Below, piece by piece: positions 42,696 to 51,422 of a stretch of DNA of 64,000 nt (position 1 is the first letter of the stretch; every line of letters starts with the position of its first letter). Under the pieces are notes generated by a model. That model searched no databases. It worked only from the letters and a program-made list of their open reading frames with translations, and was not told where the DNA came from. Where the stretch lies: NCBI RefSeq assembly GCF_002102255.1, contig NZ_LQPH01000173.1:124001-188000 (forward strand), read 5' to 3'. This DNA is from Mycobacterium nebraskense. GTDB taxonomy: Bacteria; Actinomycetota; Actinomycetes; Mycobacteriales; Mycobacteriaceae. A program made the position numbers and the translations under genes.

Positions 42696-43478
42696 CTAGT
42701 TGCTGGCGAAGAACTTCAGTGCCGCCTCGTTGACGGCGTCCGGGCGCTCGAAGAACCCGAGGTGGCCGGCGTCGGGGATCTGCACGTAACGGCCGTTGGG
42801 CAGCGCGTCGGCGACCTCACGCCCCAGGTAGGGCGGCGTCAACACGTCGTCGGAGAAGCCGATCACCAGGACTGGCGTCGCGATGCTGCGGTAGGCCGAT
42901 AGCCGGTTGGTGTACGGGGCGATATCCAGCTGGCAACGCGTTCCCGGGGTGGACTTGACCGGCCACATGGAGAACATCGCGATCCAGTCCGCGGCGGCGA
43001 CGTCGTCGTTGAGCGTCTTGTGCGAAAAGTTTTCCAGCAGGCGAATTTTCGCCTCGTACGAGCTTGGCAGCTGGATGCCGGCGTCGGCCAGCTCGGCCTC
43101 GGCGTCGCGGAAGAATTCGCGGGTTTTGTCCATGCGGCCCCGGGTGCCCATCAGCACCGCCGAGCTGACCAGTTCGGGCCGGGCGAGCATGAGTTCCTGG
43201 GCGATGAACGCACCCATCGACATCCCGACGATGCGGGCCGGCGCGGCGTTCAGTCCTTCGATCAGCGCCGCGGTGTCGGCCACCATGGTCTGCGTACTGA
43301 AACCCTGCGCGTTCTCGGTGGCGCCGATCCCGCGGTTGTCGAAGGTGATGACGCGGTACCCGGCCGCCAGGAACGCGGGAAGCTGATACGGGTGCCAGGT
43401 CCGACCGGCACCGCCGTGACCGCTGATGAACACCACCGGCTCGCCGGAGCCGCGGTCGTCGTAAGCCAGGTTGATCAC
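42696..43478 (-). CDS. bpoC: Alpha/beta hydrolase (BpoC; possible MenH)
   Basis: 260 residues from GTG (MINLAYDDRGSGEPVVFI). Oxyanion region ISGHGGAGRTWH, nucleophile Ser in GMSMGAFIAQ, catalytic Asp in SDDVLTPPY and His in DAGHLGFFE. Annotated in M. tuberculosis as a peroxidase (Rv0554), but the triad is that of a serine hydrolase. It overlaps the menC stop by four bases and lies directly between menC and menD, exactly where the MenH lyase step belongs in the pathway. An upstream extension of the frame is antisense-like and rejected. Confidence 0.88.
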   Translation of the reverse strand: MINLAYDDRGSGEPVVFISGHGGAGRTWHPYQLPAFLAAGYRVITFDNRGIGATENAQGFSTQTMVADTAALIEGLNAAPARIVGMSMGAFIAQELMLARPELVSSAVLMGTRGRMDKTREFFRDAEAELADAGIQLPSSYEAKIRLLENFSHKTLNDDVAAADWIAMFSMWPVKSTPGTRCQLDIAPYTNRLSAYRSIATPVLVIGFSDDVLTPPYLGREVADALPNGRYVQIPDAGHLGFFERPDAVNEAALKFFASN

Positions 43479-44446
43479 TCGGACGACGGTACAAGGAGGG
43501 GGTGGCAGGCCGTGACCCGGTCGATCCACCACTGCCGCCGGTCCGCGGGGGCGGCGAGGGCCCGCAGCCGCGCCGGATCGGGCGTGACCGGCCCGACCGG
43601 CAGGGTGCCGTCGACGGGCAGCGCGACGTCGGCCACATCTTCTAAGAACAGCCCGCCGGTGCCCAGCCCGCACGCATGGCGCAGTACCGGCAGGGCCGCC
43701 GCGGCGGCCAGCCCGGCGGCGATTCCCACCGCCGAGTCGATCGCGCTGGAGACCACGACCGGGATGTCGATTTGCGCGGCGATCGAAAGCATGGCCGAAA
43801 TACCGCCCAGCGGAGCGACTTTGAGGACGGCGATGTCGGCGGCATGGGCGCGGACCACGGCGAGCGGGTCGTCGGCCTTGCGGATGCTCTCGTCCGCGGC
43901 GATCGGCACGTCGACCCGCCGGCGCAGGGCCGCGAGTTCGTCGACGGTCGCGCACGGTTGTTCGAGGTATTCCAGCGGGCCGTCGGCGGTCAGGGCGACC
44001 GCCGCCCGCACCGCCTGCTCGACGCTCCAGCCGCCGTTGGCGTCCACCCGCACGGTCGGCACGAGTTCGCGCACCGCATTGACCCGCTCGACGTCGTCGG
44101 CCAGCGTCTGGCCGGGCTCGGCGACCTTCACCTTGGCCGTGCGGGCCCCCGGGAACCGGGCCAGTACCTCGGCCACCCGGGCGGCGTCGACGGCCGGCAC
44201 GGTGGCGTTGATCGGGATGCGGTCGCGCCGCCGCGGCGGCGGGCGGCGGTAGGCGGCCTCGATGCCCGAGGCGAGCCAGTGCGCGGCCTCGGGCGGCGCG
44301 TATTCGAGGAAGGCCCCGAACTCCCCCCAGCCCGACGGGCCCTCGATGAGGGCGACCTCTCGGGTGGTGATGCCGCGGAACGGCACCCGCATCGGCAGCG
44401 CGACCACGTGCAGGCGGTCCAAGATGTCGCCGAGGGTGGCACTCAC
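43475..44446 (-). CDS. menC: o-Succinylbenzoate synthase
   Basis: 323 residues of the enolase superfamily. Catalytic KxK in TAKVKVAEPG, metal ligand Asp in RVDANGGWS, further ligands in LEQP and ADESIRKADD, and the second base Lys in AVLKVAPLGG. Dehydrates SHCHC to o-succinylbenzoate. GTG start overlaps the upstream amidohydrolase stop by four bases; its own stop overlaps the bpoC start in the same way. Ortholog of Rv0553. Confidence 0.94.
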   Translation of the reverse strand: MSATLGDILDRLHVVALPMRVPFRGITTREVALIEGPSGWGEFGAFLEYAPPEAAHWLASGIEAAYRRPPPRRRDRIPINATVPAVDAARVAEVLARFPGARTAKVKVAEPGQTLADDVERVNAVRELVPTVRVDANGGWSVEQAVRAAVALTADGPLEYLEQPCATVDELAALRRRVDVPIAADESIRKADDPLAVVRAHAADIAVLKVAPLGGISAMLSIAAQIDIPVVVSSAIDSAVGIAAGLAAAAALPVLRHACGLGTGGLFLEDVADVALPVDGTLPVGPVTPDPARLRALAAPADRRQWWIDRVTACHPLLVPSSE

Positions 44447-46047
44447 GCGCCGTAGACCTGACGGCCCGCCAGATACGTCGCCCGCACCTCGAGGTCGGCG
44501 ATCTGCTCGGGCGGCACCGTCCGCGGGTCGGCCGACAGCACCACCATGTCGGCGTACTTACCCACCTCCAGCGAGCCGGTGACGTCGTCGGCGAACAACT
44601 GCCAGGCCGCGTCGATGGTCTGCGCGCGGATCGCCTGCTCGACCGTCAGCCGCTCCTCGGGGGCCAGCACCCGGCCGCTGGGCGCCGTGCGGGTGACGGC
44701 GACGCTGATGTTGCGCAGCGGCTCCTCCGGCGTGACCGGGGGGTCGTTGTGCAGGGAGATCCGCATACCGGTGGCCACCGCGGAACCCGCTGGCATCCAA
44801 CGGGATCCGCGCTCGGGCCCGAACAGGCCGTCGACGATGATGTCACCCCAGTAGTGGATCTGGTCGACGAAGATGCTGCAGGTCACGCCGAGGTCGGCGG
44901 CGCGCTGCAGCTGCTCGGGGCGGATGGCGCCGACGTGCTCGAGCCGCAGACGGTGGTCGGGACGGGGGTGCCGGTGCAGGGCTTCCTCGTAGACGTCCAG
45001 GATGGTGTCCACGCCGGCGTCGCCCTGCACATGGCAGGCCATCTGCCAGCCCAGCGGCAGGTATGCGCCGACGATCTCGGCCAACTGGTCGCGGGTGTAG
45101 TTGGCGCAGCCACAGGAACCGGGCGTGATGCCGGCCGAGCGGGTGGCGGCGGTGTCCAGATACGGAAACGACAACGCGATGTTGCCGATCCACGGCGAGC
45201 CGTCCACCCAGATCTTGATCCCGACCTGCCGCAGCATGTCGTCGCCCTCGCCCGGGGTGGCCTCGGTGGACATCTGCGCATTGGAGACCTCATAGGTGCG
45301 CAGCCGCACCGTCAGGTCGTTGCGCAGCTGCTCGACCAGCGGCTTGAACTTCGGGTCGAAGGCCATCTCCGAGCAGGTGGTCAGGCCGGCACGGTTCAGC
45401 CGGGCGCACTCGGCGCGCAGCATGTCCGGGTAGTTGCCGGCTTGGATCGCGCCGCCCAACAGTGGGAACACGGCTCCGATCTCCTCGGCGGTGCCGTCGA
45501 GCTCACCGTCGGCGGTGCGGCCGTACTTGGCCCCTTTGGGGTCGGGGGTGTCGCGCGTGAGGCCGTTGATTTCGGCGGCGCGCGAGTTGAAGTAGGCCTT
45601 GTGGCCGGAGTTATGGATGATCACCAGCGGCCCGTCCGGTGCGATCTCGTCGAGCCAGCTCGGGGTGGGATCGGGAAGGCCGGGCTGCAGCAGTGCGTCC
45701 CAGCCGTTGAGGTAGGCGCCTTCGGGTCCCCGGCGCACGGCCTCGCGCCGAATGGTGGCGACGACCTGCTTGGGATCGCGGCTGGTGACGGGCCGGATGT
45801 CGATGATCCGGTCCGAGAGCGCGATCGCCTCCATCAGGGGATGTCCGTGCGCCTCGACGAATCCCGGCATCACGCAGCCGTCACCGAGGTCGATCGTCCG
45901 GGTGTCCGCGCCGATCAGCGCCGCAACGTCGGTCCGGTTCCCTACGGCGATGATCCGGCCGTCGGTAATGGCCAGCGCCTGGGCGGTCGGCCGCTTTTCA
46001 TCGACGGTGAGAACGGTTCCGGTGATGACGACATCTGCGGCGTTCAT
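44443..46047 (-). CDS. Amidohydrolase family protein (YtcJ-like, Rv0552)
   Basis: 534 residues, metal-dependent amidohydrolase of the YtcJ/NfdA group. The HxH ligand pair lies in GFVEAHGHPLM; later ligands are in CHVQGDAG and LEHVGAIRPEQ. It starts the operon that runs through menC, bpoC, menD, Rv0556 and mgtA. The natural substrate is unknown; the group hydrolyses N-acyl or cyclic amide bonds. Divergent from fadD8. Confidence 0.9.
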   Translation of the reverse strand: MNAADVVITGTVLTVDEKRPTAQALAITDGRIIAVGNRTDVAALIGADTRTIDLGDGCVMPGFVEAHGHPLMEAIALSDRIIDIRPVTSRDPKQVVATIRREAVRRGPEGAYLNGWDALLQPGLPDPTPSWLDEIAPDGPLVIIHNSGHKAYFNSRAAEINGLTRDTPDPKGAKYGRTADGELDGTAEEIGAVFPLLGGAIQAGNYPDMLRAECARLNRAGLTTCSEMAFDPKFKPLVEQLRNDLTVRLRTYEVSNAQMSTEATPGEGDDMLRQVGIKIWVDGSPWIGNIALSFPYLDTAATRSAGITPGSCGCANYTRDQLAEIVGAYLPLGWQMACHVQGDAGVDTILDVYEEALHRHPRPDHRLRLEHVGAIRPEQLQRAADLGVTCSIFVDQIHYWGDIIVDGLFGPERGSRWMPAGSAVATGMRISLHNDPPVTPEEPLRNISVAVTRTAPSGRVLAPEERLTVEQAIRAQTIDAAWQLFADDVTGSLEVGKYADMVVLSADPRTVPPEQIADLEVRATYLAGRQVYGA

Positions 46048-46100
46048 GAGGGGGAACTCTACTGATCGAGGGTGCGACGGAGCGGAATTGCAACACGTTC

Positions 46101-46106
46101 TAGTCT
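46101..46106 (+). promoter_or_regulatory. -10 box of a leaderless fadD8 promoter
   Basis: TAGTCT ends six bases before the fadD8 ATG and no ribosome site is present, which fits a leaderless transcript. Confidence 0.45.
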
Positions 46107-46112
46107 TTGCCT

Positions 46113-47714
46113 ATGAGTGTCGATTTGTTGCGCAACCCGACCCACAATGGCCATCTGCTGGCGGGCGCACTCAAGCGCCACAAGAACCGGCCGGTGCTGT
46201 TCCTCGGCGACACGACGCTGACCGGTGGTCAGCTGGCCGAGCGGATCAGCCAGTACGTCCAGGCATTTGAGGCGCTGGGCGCCGGTTCCGGCGTCATGGT
46301 CGGCCTCCTGTCGCTCAACCGCCCCGAAGTCCTGATGATCCTGGGAGCCAGTCAGACGCAGGGCTATCGGCGCACCGCGCTGCACCCACTCGGCTCGCTG
46401 GATGACCATGCCTACGTGCTTTCCGATTCCGGCGCCAGCGCGCTGATCATCGACCCCAACCCGATGTTCGTCGAGCGGGCGCTGGGATTGCTGGAGAAGG
46501 TGGACTCCCTCAAGCAGATCCTGACCATCGGCCCGGTGCCCGAAGCGTTGCGGGGAGTGGCGGTGGACCTGTCCGCCGAGGCGGCCAAGTTCGAGCCCAA
46601 GCCGTTGGTGGTCGCCGACCTGCCGCCGGACAACATCGGCGGCATGGCCTACACCGGCGGCACCACCGGCAAGCCCAAGGGCGTGATCGGCACCACCGGA
46701 AACATCGCCGCCATGACCCAGATTCAGCTGGCGGAATGGGAATGGCCCGAGCACCCGCGCTTCCTGATGTGCACACCGCTGTCGCATGCCGGCGCGGCGT
46801 TCTTCACGCCCACGGTGGTCAAGGGCGGCCAGATGGTGGTGCTGGCCAAGTTCGACCCGGCCGAGGTATTGAGAGTCATTGAGGAACAACGTATTACGGC
46901 CACCATGCTGGTGCCGTCGATGCTCTATGCGTTGATGGACCATCCGGACTCACACACCCGTGACCTGTCCTCGCTTCAGACCGTCTACTACGGCGCCTCG
47001 GCCATCAACCCGGTACGGCTGGCCGAGGCCATCCGCCGCTTCGGCCCGATCTTCGCCCAGTACTACGGTCAGTCCGAGGCGCCGATGGTGATCACGTACC
47101 TGGCCAAGGCCGATCACGATGAGAAGCGACTGACTTCGTGTGGACGTCCCACGCTGTTCGCCCGGGTGGCGTTGCTGGGCGACGACGGCAAGCCCGTGCC
47201 GCGGGGTGAGCCGGGCGAAATCTGTGTCAGCGGGCCGCTTTTGGCGGCCGGTTACTGGAATAAGCCGGAGGCGACGGCCGAAGCTTTCAGGGACGGCTGG
47301 CTGCACACCGGTGACATGGCCCGTGAGGACGAGGACGGCTTCTACTACATCGTCGACCGGGTCAAGGACATGATCGTCACCGGCGGGTTCAACGTGTTCC
47401 CGCGGGAAGTGGAGGACGTCGTCGCCGAGCACGCGGCCGTGGCTCAGGTGTGCGTCGTCGGGGCGCCCGACGAGAAGTGGGGCGAGGCCGTCACCGCCGT
47501 GGTGGTGCTGCGCGCCGACGCACCGCGCGACGACGCCGCGATCGAGACGATGACCGCCGAGATTCAGGCCGCGGTCAAGGAGCGCAAGGGCTCGGTGCAA
47601 TCGCCCAAGCGGGTGGTGATCGCCGACTCGCTGCCGTTGACCGGGCTCGGCAAGCCCGACAAGAAGGCCGTCCGCGCGCAGTTCTGGGAGGGCGCCGAGC
47701 GCGCCGTCGGCTAG
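46113..47714 (+). CDS. fadD8: Acyl-CoA synthetase FadD8
   Basis: 533 residues from ATG (MSVDLLRNPTHNGHLL). AMP-binding motif YTGGTTGKPKG, VYYGASAINPVRL, adenylation Asp loop LHTGDMAREDEDGF, and catalytic Lys in GLGKPDKKAVR. Activates a fatty acid to acyl-CoA; the chain length is not known. Very close to Rv0551c. Followed by two tandem hairpins. Confidence 0.93.
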   Translation: MSVDLLRNPTHNGHLLAGALKRHKNRPVLFLGDTTLTGGQLAERISQYVQAFEALGAGSGVMVGLLSLNRPEVLMILGASQTQGYRRTALHPLGSLDDHAYVLSDSGASALIIDPNPMFVERALGLLEKVDSLKQILTIGPVPEALRGVAVDLSAEAAKFEPKPLVVADLPPDNIGGMAYTGGTTGKPKGVIGTTGNIAAMTQIQLAEWEWPEHPRFLMCTPLSHAGAAFFTPTVVKGGQMVVLAKFDPAEVLRVIEEQRITATMLVPSMLYALMDHPDSHTRDLSSLQTVYYGASAINPVRLAEAIRRFGPIFAQYYGQSEAPMVITYLAKADHDEKRLTSCGRPTLFARVALLGDDGKPVPRGEPGEICVSGPLLAAGYWNKPEATAEAFRDGWLHTGDMAREDEDGFYYIVDRVKDMIVTGGFNVFPREVEDVVAEHAAVAQVCVVGAPDEKWGEAVTAVVVLRADAPRDDAAIETMTAEIQAAVKERKGSVQSPKRVVIADSLPLTGLGKPDKKAVRAQFWEGAERAVG

Positions 47715-47726
47715 GACTTCGGTTGC

Positions 47727-47782
47727 CGAACGTGAAACTAACTTCACGTTCGCGCCCGAGCGTGAAACTAACTTCACGTTCG
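47727..47782. repeat. Tandem hairpin repeat after fadD8
   Basis: Two copies of a 26-base unit 30 bases apart. Each has the core CGTGAAACTAACTTCACG, a palindrome around ACTAAC. The first (47727-47752) has a perfect ten-base stem; the second (47757-47782) differs at one pair, a G-T wobble. They may form a double terminator between fadD8 and the next gene. Confidence 0.6.
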
Positions 47783-47816
47783 GCGCCTAAGTGGCCGCGG
47801 GGTAACGTCGCTGCCT

Positions 47817-48272
47817 ATGGGAAGCGGCAAACCGATCAAGCCGCCGTGGTGGCTGAAGCCGGCCAACAAGGTCTTCATCCAGATGTCGCGGCTGGGAATG
47901 AGTTTCGGCGGCGAGAGCCCCGTCGTGCTGACGGTGGCCGGCCGCAAGTCCGGCGCGCCCCGCTCGACACCGGTGACTCCGATGACCGTCGACGGCCAGC
48001 AGTACGTCGTCGCCGGGTTCCCGGGCGCCGACTGGGTGGCCAACGCGCGGGCCGCCGGCGAGGCGACGATCGCGCGGGGCCGTCACGTCCAGAAGATACG
48101 GATGGCCGAGCTGTCCGCCGACGACGCGCGGCCGATCCTGCGGGTCTTCCCGATCGAGGTGCCGACGGGCGTCGGCTTCATGAAGCGGGCGGGACTCGTC
48201 ACCGAGGGCCGCCCCGAGGAGTTCGAGGCCCTGGCCGGCCGCTGCGCCGTGTTCCGCCTCGACCCGGTATAG
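47817..48272 (+). CDS. Deazaflavin (F420)-dependent nitroreductase-family protein (Ddn-like)
   Basis: 151 residues of the PF04075 split-barrel family that includes the F420H2-dependent quinone reductase Ddn. The signatures are VVLTVAGRKSGAPRSTPVTP and QQYVVAGFPGADWVANARA. Some family members reduce menaquinone, which would suit this location. In M. tuberculosis this gap between fadD8 and menB holds the VapBC3 toxin pair instead. Four codons before its stop the AGGAG of menB begins. Confidence 0.82.
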   Translation: MGSGKPIKPPWWLKPANKVFIQMSRLGMSFGGESPVVLTVAGRKSGAPRSTPVTPMTVDGQQYVVAGFPGADWVANARAAGEATIARGRHVQKIRMAELSADDARPILRVFPIEVPTGVGFMKRAGLVTEGRPEEFEALAGRCAVFRLDPV

Positions 48273-48285
48273 GAGTTCAAAAACC

Positions 48286-49188
48286 TTGACTGACAATCCC
48301 TTTGACGCGCGGGCCTGGCGGCCCGTGGCCGGGTTCGACGACCTGACCGACATCACCTACCACCGCCACGTCACCGACGCGACGGTGCGGGTGGCGTTCG
48401 ACCGGCCCGAGGTGCGCAACGCGTTTCGGCCGCACACCGTCGACGAGCTGTACCGGGTGCTCGACCACGCCCGGATGTCCCCCGACGTGGGCGTGGTGCT
48501 GCTGACCGGCAACGGCCCGTCACCCAAAGACGGCGGCTGGGCGTTCTGCTCGGGCGGCGATCAGCGCATCCGCGGGCGCAGCGGCTACCAGTACGCAAGC
48601 GGAGACACCGCGGACACCGTCGATACCGCCCGCGCCGGCAGGCTGCACATCCTCGAGGTGCAGCGGCTGATCCGGTTCATGCCCAAGGTGGTCATCTGCC
48701 TGGTCAACGGCTGGGCGGCCGGCGGCGGGCACAGCCTGCACGTGGTCTGCGACCTCACCCTGGCCAGCCGCGAGCACGCCCGGTTCAAGCAGACCGACGC
48801 CGACGTCGGCAGCTTCGACGGCGGCTACGGCAGCGCGTATCTGGCGCGTCAGGTGGGCCAGAAGTTCGCCCGCGAGATCTTCTTCCTGGGCCGCGCGTAC
48901 ACCGCCGAGCAGATGCACCACATGGGCGCGGTCAACGCGGTCATCGACCACGCCGACCTGGAGAAGGCTGCAATAGAGTGGGCGGCCGAGATCAACGCCA
49001 AATCACCTCAGGCGCAACGGATGCTCAAGTTCGCCTTCAACCTGCTCGACGACGGGCTGGTGGGTCAGCAGCTGTTCGCGGGCGAGGCTACCCGGCTGGC
49101 GTACATGACCGACGAGGCCGTCGAGGGCCGCGACGCCTTCCTGGAGAAGCGGCCGCCGGACTGGAGCCGGTTCCCCCGCTACTTCTAG
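48286..49188 (+). CDS. menB: 1,4-Dihydroxy-2-naphthoyl-CoA synthase
   Basis: 300 residues of the crotonase fold. WAFCSGGDQRIRGRSGYQY, NGWAAGGGHSLHVVCDLTLAS and catalytic DADVGSFDGGYGSAYLAR are MenB signatures. Start is TTG (giving MTDNPFDARAWRPV), chosen because AGGAG lies ten bases upstream and the homolog aligns from this point. Closes the naphthoate ring from o-succinylbenzoyl-CoA. Ortholog of Rv0548c. Confidence 0.95.
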   Translation: MTDNPFDARAWRPVAGFDDLTDITYHRHVTDATVRVAFDRPEVRNAFRPHTVDELYRVLDHARMSPDVGVVLLTGNGPSPKDGGWAFCSGGDQRIRGRSGYQYASGDTADTVDTARAGRLHILEVQRLIRFMPKVVICLVNGWAAGGGHSLHVVCDLTLASREHARFKQTDADVGSFDGGYGSAYLARQVGQKFAREIFFLGRAYTAEQMHHMGAVNAVIDHADLEKAAIEWAAEINAKSPQAQRMLKFAFNLLDDGLVGQQLFAGEATRLAYMTDEAVEGRDAFLEKRPPDWSRFPRYF

Positions 49189-49211
49189 CGCCGAACGGGC
49201 CGATACCCGGG

Positions 49212-49910
49212 TCAGGCAGTGGTCTGGAAATCGTCCACGCGCACAGGCGGATTCGGCTCCGACATCGTGCGGGTGACCTCCTCGTCGGGCATCGACATGA
49301 GTGCTTCGTAACCCGCCATCACCTGGTGCGGCTTGGACCAGTCGATCGGCGGGTTCGGCACCCTCCCACCCTCGTCCCGGTACGCGGCCGGTGAGCGCAT
49401 CAGGGCCAACTCGTCGTCGCCGATCCCGCACAGGGCCACGACTTCGGGATCGATCCACGCCCGGTCATCGATCGGCGCGGCAGAAGTGGCGATCTCGAGC
49501 GACAGGTGCTCGGGCCCGGCGAAGTAAATCGAGTGACACATGCCGTGGTCGAGCGGACCGAACACGTTTATGCCCCGGCTCCGGAGGCGATCCCTCAGCG
49601 CCAGTAGGTCATCGAGCGTGTCGACATTGAAGGCAACGTGCTGCATAGTGCCAGGTGCGCACACGTTAGCCGGGTTGCCGGCATGGGTCACGCCCAGCTC
49701 GGTCGGGATCTCCTCAATAGGCGGCATGTGCACGAAGGCGATGTAACAGCTGTCGTTGAGCTTGACGAACGCATGCTTGGCGCCCGTAACGCCGTGCATC
49801 CAATACAAGGCCTTCAGCTCCGCTCCGAGCACGTCGGTGAAGAACGTCAGCTGGGCCTTGATATCGGCGGTCGAGATCGCCAGATGGTGAATACCGCTAG
49901 CCAGTCCCAT
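49212..49910 (-). CDS. VOC-family (glyoxalase/extradiol dioxygenase-like) protein
   Basis: 232 residues from ATG (MGLASGIHHLAIST). Two beta-alpha-beta-beta-beta modules: HHLAISTADIKAQLTFFTDVLG with a His ligand, and MQHVAFNVDTLDDLLAL with a second His; LSLEIATS supplies the Glu. This is a vicinal oxygen chelate metal site. It may act as a dioxygenase or lyase, with substrate unknown. Runs opposite to its neighbours and has no counterpart between menB and Rv0547c in M. tuberculosis. A TTG four codons upstream is an alternative start. Confidence 0.8.
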   Translation of the reverse strand: MGLASGIHHLAISTADIKAQLTFFTDVLGAELKALYWMHGVTGAKHAFVKLNDSCYIAFVHMPPIEEIPTELGVTHAGNPANVCAPGTMQHVAFNVDTLDDLLALRDRLRSRGINVFGPLDHGMCHSIYFAGPEHLSLEIATSAAPIDDRAWIDPEVVALCGIGDDELALMRSPAAYRDEGGRVPNPPIDWSKPHQVMAGYEALMSMPDEEVTRTMSEPNPPVRVDDFQTTA

Positions 49911-49979
49911 GAGCAGCGCCAATCGTGAGGTGGTGGAGTAACGGTACGCCCGAAATCCGCGCCGGTGAACGGCTCTGCC

Positions 49980-49985
49980 TAGACT
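49980..49985 (+). promoter_or_regulatory. -10 box of the Rv0547c-like SDR gene
   Basis: TAGACT ends eight bases before the GTG start; no ribosome site is visible, again fitting a leaderless transcript. Confidence 0.45.
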
Positions 49986-49993
49986 CGCCTGCT

Positions 49994-50890
49994 GTGAGTA
50001 AAAGCCCGCTGCGCCGCATCACCGACCAGCTGGTGCTGGCCACCATGCGACCCCCGATGGCCCCGCAGGTGCTGGTGAACCGCCCCGCCATCAAGCCGGT
50101 CGACCTCGCCGGCAAGCGCGTCCTGCTCACCGGGGCGTCATCGGGCATCGGCGAGGCCGCGGCCGAACTGCTGGCCCGCGAGGGCGCGACGGTGGCCGTC
50201 GTCGCCCGGCGGCAGGAGCTATTGGACGCGCTGGCGCAACGGATCACCACGGCGGGCGGCACCGCGCTGTCCATGCCCTGCGACGTCTCCGACATGGACG
50301 CCGTCGACGCGCTGGTCTCCGACGTCGAAAAGCGTCTCGGCGGGATAGACATCCTGATCAACAACGCCGGCCGGTCCATCCGCCGGCCGCTGGCCGAGTC
50401 GCTCGAGCGCTGGCACGACGTCGAGCGGACCATCGTGCTCAACTACTACGCGCCGCTGCGGCTCATCCGCGGGCTCGCGCCCGGGATGCTCGAGCGCGGC
50501 GACGGCCACATCATCAACGTCTCCACGTGGGGGGTGCTGTCGGAGGCGTCGCCGCTGTTCGCGGTCTACAACGCGTCGAAGGCGGCGCTGTCGGCGGTGA
50601 GCCGCGTCGTGGAGACCGAGTGGGGCCACAAGGGTGTGCATTCGACGACGCTGTACTACCCGCTGGTGGCCACGCCGATGATCGCGCCGACGAAGGCCTA
50701 CGAGGGCATGCCGGCGCTGACGTCGGAAGAGGCCGCCGAATGGATGCTGACCGCCGCCCGCACCCGGCCGGTGCGGATCGCGCCGCGGATGGCGATCGCC
50801 GCCAAGGCGCTGGACACCTTCGGCCCCCGCTTCGTCAACGCGATCATGCAACGACAACGCATTCAGCCCAACCGCGAAAACGGCAGCTGA
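49994..50890 (+). CDS. Short-chain dehydrogenase/reductase (Rv0547c-like)
   Basis: 298 residues from GTG (MSKSPLRRITDQLV), close to the length of Rv0547c. Cofactor loop TGASSGIGEAAAEL, INNAGRSIRRPL, catalytic Ser in INVSTWGVLSEA and YNASK. The start is supported by the -10 box eight bases upstream. It precedes the Rv0546c, pitA and Rv0544c homologs on the same strand. Substrate unknown. Confidence 0.9.
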   Translation: MSKSPLRRITDQLVLATMRPPMAPQVLVNRPAIKPVDLAGKRVLLTGASSGIGEAAAELLAREGATVAVVARRQELLDALAQRITTAGGTALSMPCDVSDMDAVDALVSDVEKRLGGIDILINNAGRSIRRPLAESLERWHDVERTIVLNYYAPLRLIRGLAPGMLERGDGHIINVSTWGVLSEASPLFAVYNASKAALSAVSRVVETEWGHKGVHSTTLYYPLVATPMIAPTKAYEGMPALTSEEAAEWMLTAARTRPVRIAPRMAIAAKALDTFGPRFVNAIMQRQRIQPNRENGS

Positions 50891-50917
50891 ACCGGCCCAT
50901 GTGATAGACACGACGCT

Positions 50918-51325
50918 ATGGAGATCCTGGCCAGCCGGATGCTGTTCCGGCCGGCGGACTATCAGCAGTCGTTGACTTTCTACCGGGACCAGATCGGGCT
51001 GGCGATAGCTCGTGAATACGGCGGGGGCACAGTGTTTTTCGCCGGCCAGTCGTTGCTGGAGCTGGCGGGCTACGGCTCCCCGGACCACTCCCGGGGCCCC
51101 TTTCCCGGCGCGCTGTGGTTGCAGGTCCGCGACATCGAAGCGACCCAGGCCGAACTTCAGAGCCGGGGCGTGCCGATCGCCCGCGAGGCGCGCCAAGAAC
51201 CGTGGGGCCTATACGAGATGCACGTGACCGACCCGGACGGGATCACGCTGATCTTCGTTCAGATCCCGCCGGACCACCCGCTGCGCCGCGACACCCGGGG
51301 TGAACGAGAAGGAAAGTCCGGTTAA
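50918..51325 (+). CDS. VOC-family glyoxalase-like protein (Rv0546c-like)
   Basis: 135 residues. One glyoxalase/bleomycin-resistance fold with RMLFRPADYQQSLTFYRDQIGL at the start and YEMHVTDPDGITLIFVQ near the end, which holds the usual late metal-binding segment. Small, cytoplasmic, likely a homodimer. It starts 27 bases after the SDR stop and may be cotranscribed with it. Confidence 0.87.
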   Translation: MEILASRMLFRPADYQQSLTFYRDQIGLAIAREYGGGTVFFAGQSLLELAGYGSPDHSRGPFPGALWLQVRDIEATQAELQSRGVPIAREARQEPWGLYEMHVTDPDGITLIFVQIPPDHPLRRDTRGEREGKSG

Positions 51326-51422
51326 CTGAGAGGTAACATCTGGCGACGAGTCTAGATACATCCGCGATTCGGGTCTTGCTGCATTCGACAATGGAATCCC
51401 CCTACCACCAGAATCGGGCGCT

